In this document: one piece after another, positions 25,614-64,000 of the stretch
Position numbering within the stretch: position 1 is the stretch's first letter
How the letters are laid out: each line of letters begins with the position of its first letter
Made by a program: the position numbers and the translations under genes
Notes under the pieces: model-generated
What the model was told of the DNA's origin: nothing
Seen by the model: the letters and a program-made list of their open reading frames with translations, nothing else
Databases searched by the model: none
Assembly (NCBI GenBank): GCA_007570785.1
Contig: ML661885.1
Span: 11,132,128 to 11,196,127, forward strand
Origin: Antilocapra americana
Lineage: Eukaryota > Chordata > Mammalia > Artiodactyla > Antilocapridae
Reading direction: 5' to 3'
Length of the DNA: 64,000 nt

Positions 25614-27015
25614 GCTTTTACATATGTAGCAAATACCTTGAGGAAGAGTCTTTCACACAGCACTCTTAGTTTTAACCACAGTTTAGATTTAGTATACTTG
25701 ATCATTTTCAATCATTTTTCAGTTTTGTAATTCCTGGTGTAGCATCTTTTTTTGTGCTTTGCTAACCCAATAATATGATACTGCTGCATTATCATTTTCC
25801 TTCCAATAACATTATCCATTTGGAAATAAACAGAGATTGACTACATTGGAACTAAGGGGTAGAATTTAACAAAATTATAATATATATGAAAGACATTGTA
25901 TGGAAAGGGGAACTAGAAGATACAAATATTTTGTTATTTTAACCTCTAATTTATTTAGTATTCATGCATTTTTTCTTTATTTTAGTACCAGGGGGAAAAA
26001 AAAAAGAATTTTCCCACTCATTAAAATGCCATTAACTTCCAAATCTTCAACTGTGAAATTTGTTCATTCTCTTTCCTAACGTCTTCATGTCTCCCTTAAA
26101 AAAAATAGAAATAAAAAATAAGCATAATTGTACAGTATAAAAAGGAATTGTAGATGTTAATACAAGAAGTCCACTATTGATATGCAGAATTAGATACATT
26201 TAGTAAGAAACCTGGAATCTGTGATCCCTTATGGCATTTAATCTTGAGCTCTACTTTTATACAGTTTTATTTCAAGAAGCAGGGTAAAAATAATATTGAG
26301 TTAAGAACATATATTAAATACTTTATTTTGGCCTTAATTTTAAACTGGTTAATTTGACTATTGTAGCCTTTTGGGAAGAGTTTGCATTCTTTTTTAATGA
26401 AGTGGAAGTTATTTGTCATGGACAAGTATCATAAAATAATGAGTTATGATAACACTGTGAAATACTACTGTAGCGTTCCAGCTTTTCAAGTTGGTTGGAG
26501 TTTTGTTGGGAGTAATTAAATTTAGGATCTTTGAAAGTAGCTAAAAGAATTTAAACAGATAATGTCTACTGACTGTAAGGCAGGGAAAAAGGTAATGTGT
26601 TTTTGATCTGGTGCTCAGAGAGTGGAGTTTGCAAAACCCACACTAATTTTGGTAATGGTTTCTCTGCACTCAGTTTCTTGCACACTACTTCACAAGTGTA
26701 TCCCAAGGAGTCATCTTGACTAAAATATGAATGAGGCAGCTGCCTTGGGAGATTTTGATTCCAAACCATGTGTATCTAAACTTCTCATTTAGTTAACTGA
26801 GACATCTGGTGTCTCAAAGTGTAACGAAGTTTTCTGTTACAGAATTTTATATACAGTACAGTAATAAATCTGTTGAGTTAGCTAATGAGAACCTGATTTA
26901 ATACTCTTTCACTGAACAGTGCTGTTAAGTATGCCTAACCTGAACTTAATATAAATGGGTACTTTTAATGTAAAGTAATTGATGAATACTAGTTTTTAAC
27001 AAATATACTATGTAA

Positions 27016-39225
<12,210 letters not shown>

Positions 39226-39337
39226 CACTGGAGAGCATGGAAGGATATTATAGAGACAGTGTTTCGGTGGAGGAATTTCAAGCTCAGATAAATGCAGCCT
39301 CCTTGGAAAAGGTCAAACAGTACAACCAGAAGCTCAG
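39226..39337 (+). CDS. INPP4B: INPP4B internal coding exon F
   Basis: The 112-nt exon follows the acceptor TTGTTTTCACAG. Two bases complete an Ala codon with the G from exon E, 36 full codons follow, and AG remains for exon G (phase 2). It encodes [20 protein letters not shown] and then [16 protein letters not shown]. The donor is GTATGC. The acidic, Gln-rich stretch looks helical. The length is not a multiple of three, so loss or skipping of this exon alone shifts the frame. Confidence 0.86.

Positions 39338-64000
<24,663 letters not shown>

Overview
This is a vertebrate nuclear DNA window, and the repeats identify it as ruminant, most likely cattle or a close bovid. It holds tRNA-derived Bov-tA and CHR-type SINEs, BOV-A2 dimers with (AGC)n tails, BovB (RTE-class) LINEs and young bovine-type L1 copies. 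There are no operons, bacterial genes, CRISPR arrays or CpG islands. Almost every open frame in the window is a chance frame through a repeat.

The only cellular gene I can support is on the + strand. Seven internal coding exons (A 1435-1563, B 8873-8914, C 13969-14186, D 20884-20986, E 27062-27205, F 39226-39337, G 62683-62749) have AG/GT boundaries. They join in one frame without a stop, giving 815 nt or about 271 codons. From the protein sequence I recognise inositol polyphosphate-4-phosphatase type II (INPP4B), which removes the 4-phosphate of PI(3,4)P2 and so dampens PI3K/AKT signalling. The exons cover the central part of the protein, between the N-terminal C2 domain and the C-terminal CX5R phosphatase domain. 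Neither end of the gene, no promoter and no catalytic motif is in the window.

Layout: 1-1434 is the end of an upstream intron. Introns of 7.3, 5.1, 6.7, 6.1, 12.0 and 23.3 kb separate the exons, and 62750-64000 starts the next intron. Introns A-B and B-C are rich in Bov-tA, with an LTR-like relic, an L1 tail and a rearranged L1/BovB composite. Intron C-D has a 2.6 kb antisense BovB and an old sense L1. Intron D-E has a MER2-like DNA transposon relic split by an L1 tail. Intron E-F has two nested L1s, a BovB, a SINE split by a 5'-inverted L1, and an inverted BOV-A2 pair. Intron F-G has two local duplications, an AT-rich palindrome, a Tigger relic, a sense BovB, SINE dimers and a HAL1-like element. 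The window ends inside an antisense L1 that closely resembles the one at 27.7-29.2 kb.

I looked for an undescribed system and did not find one. The more interesting signals are structural: nested and inverted retrotransposition events, two local duplications, a strong palindrome, and a direct L1 pair that could recombine to remove exons F and G. Repeat family names come from recognition and not from a database search, so subfamily labels and ends are approximate.
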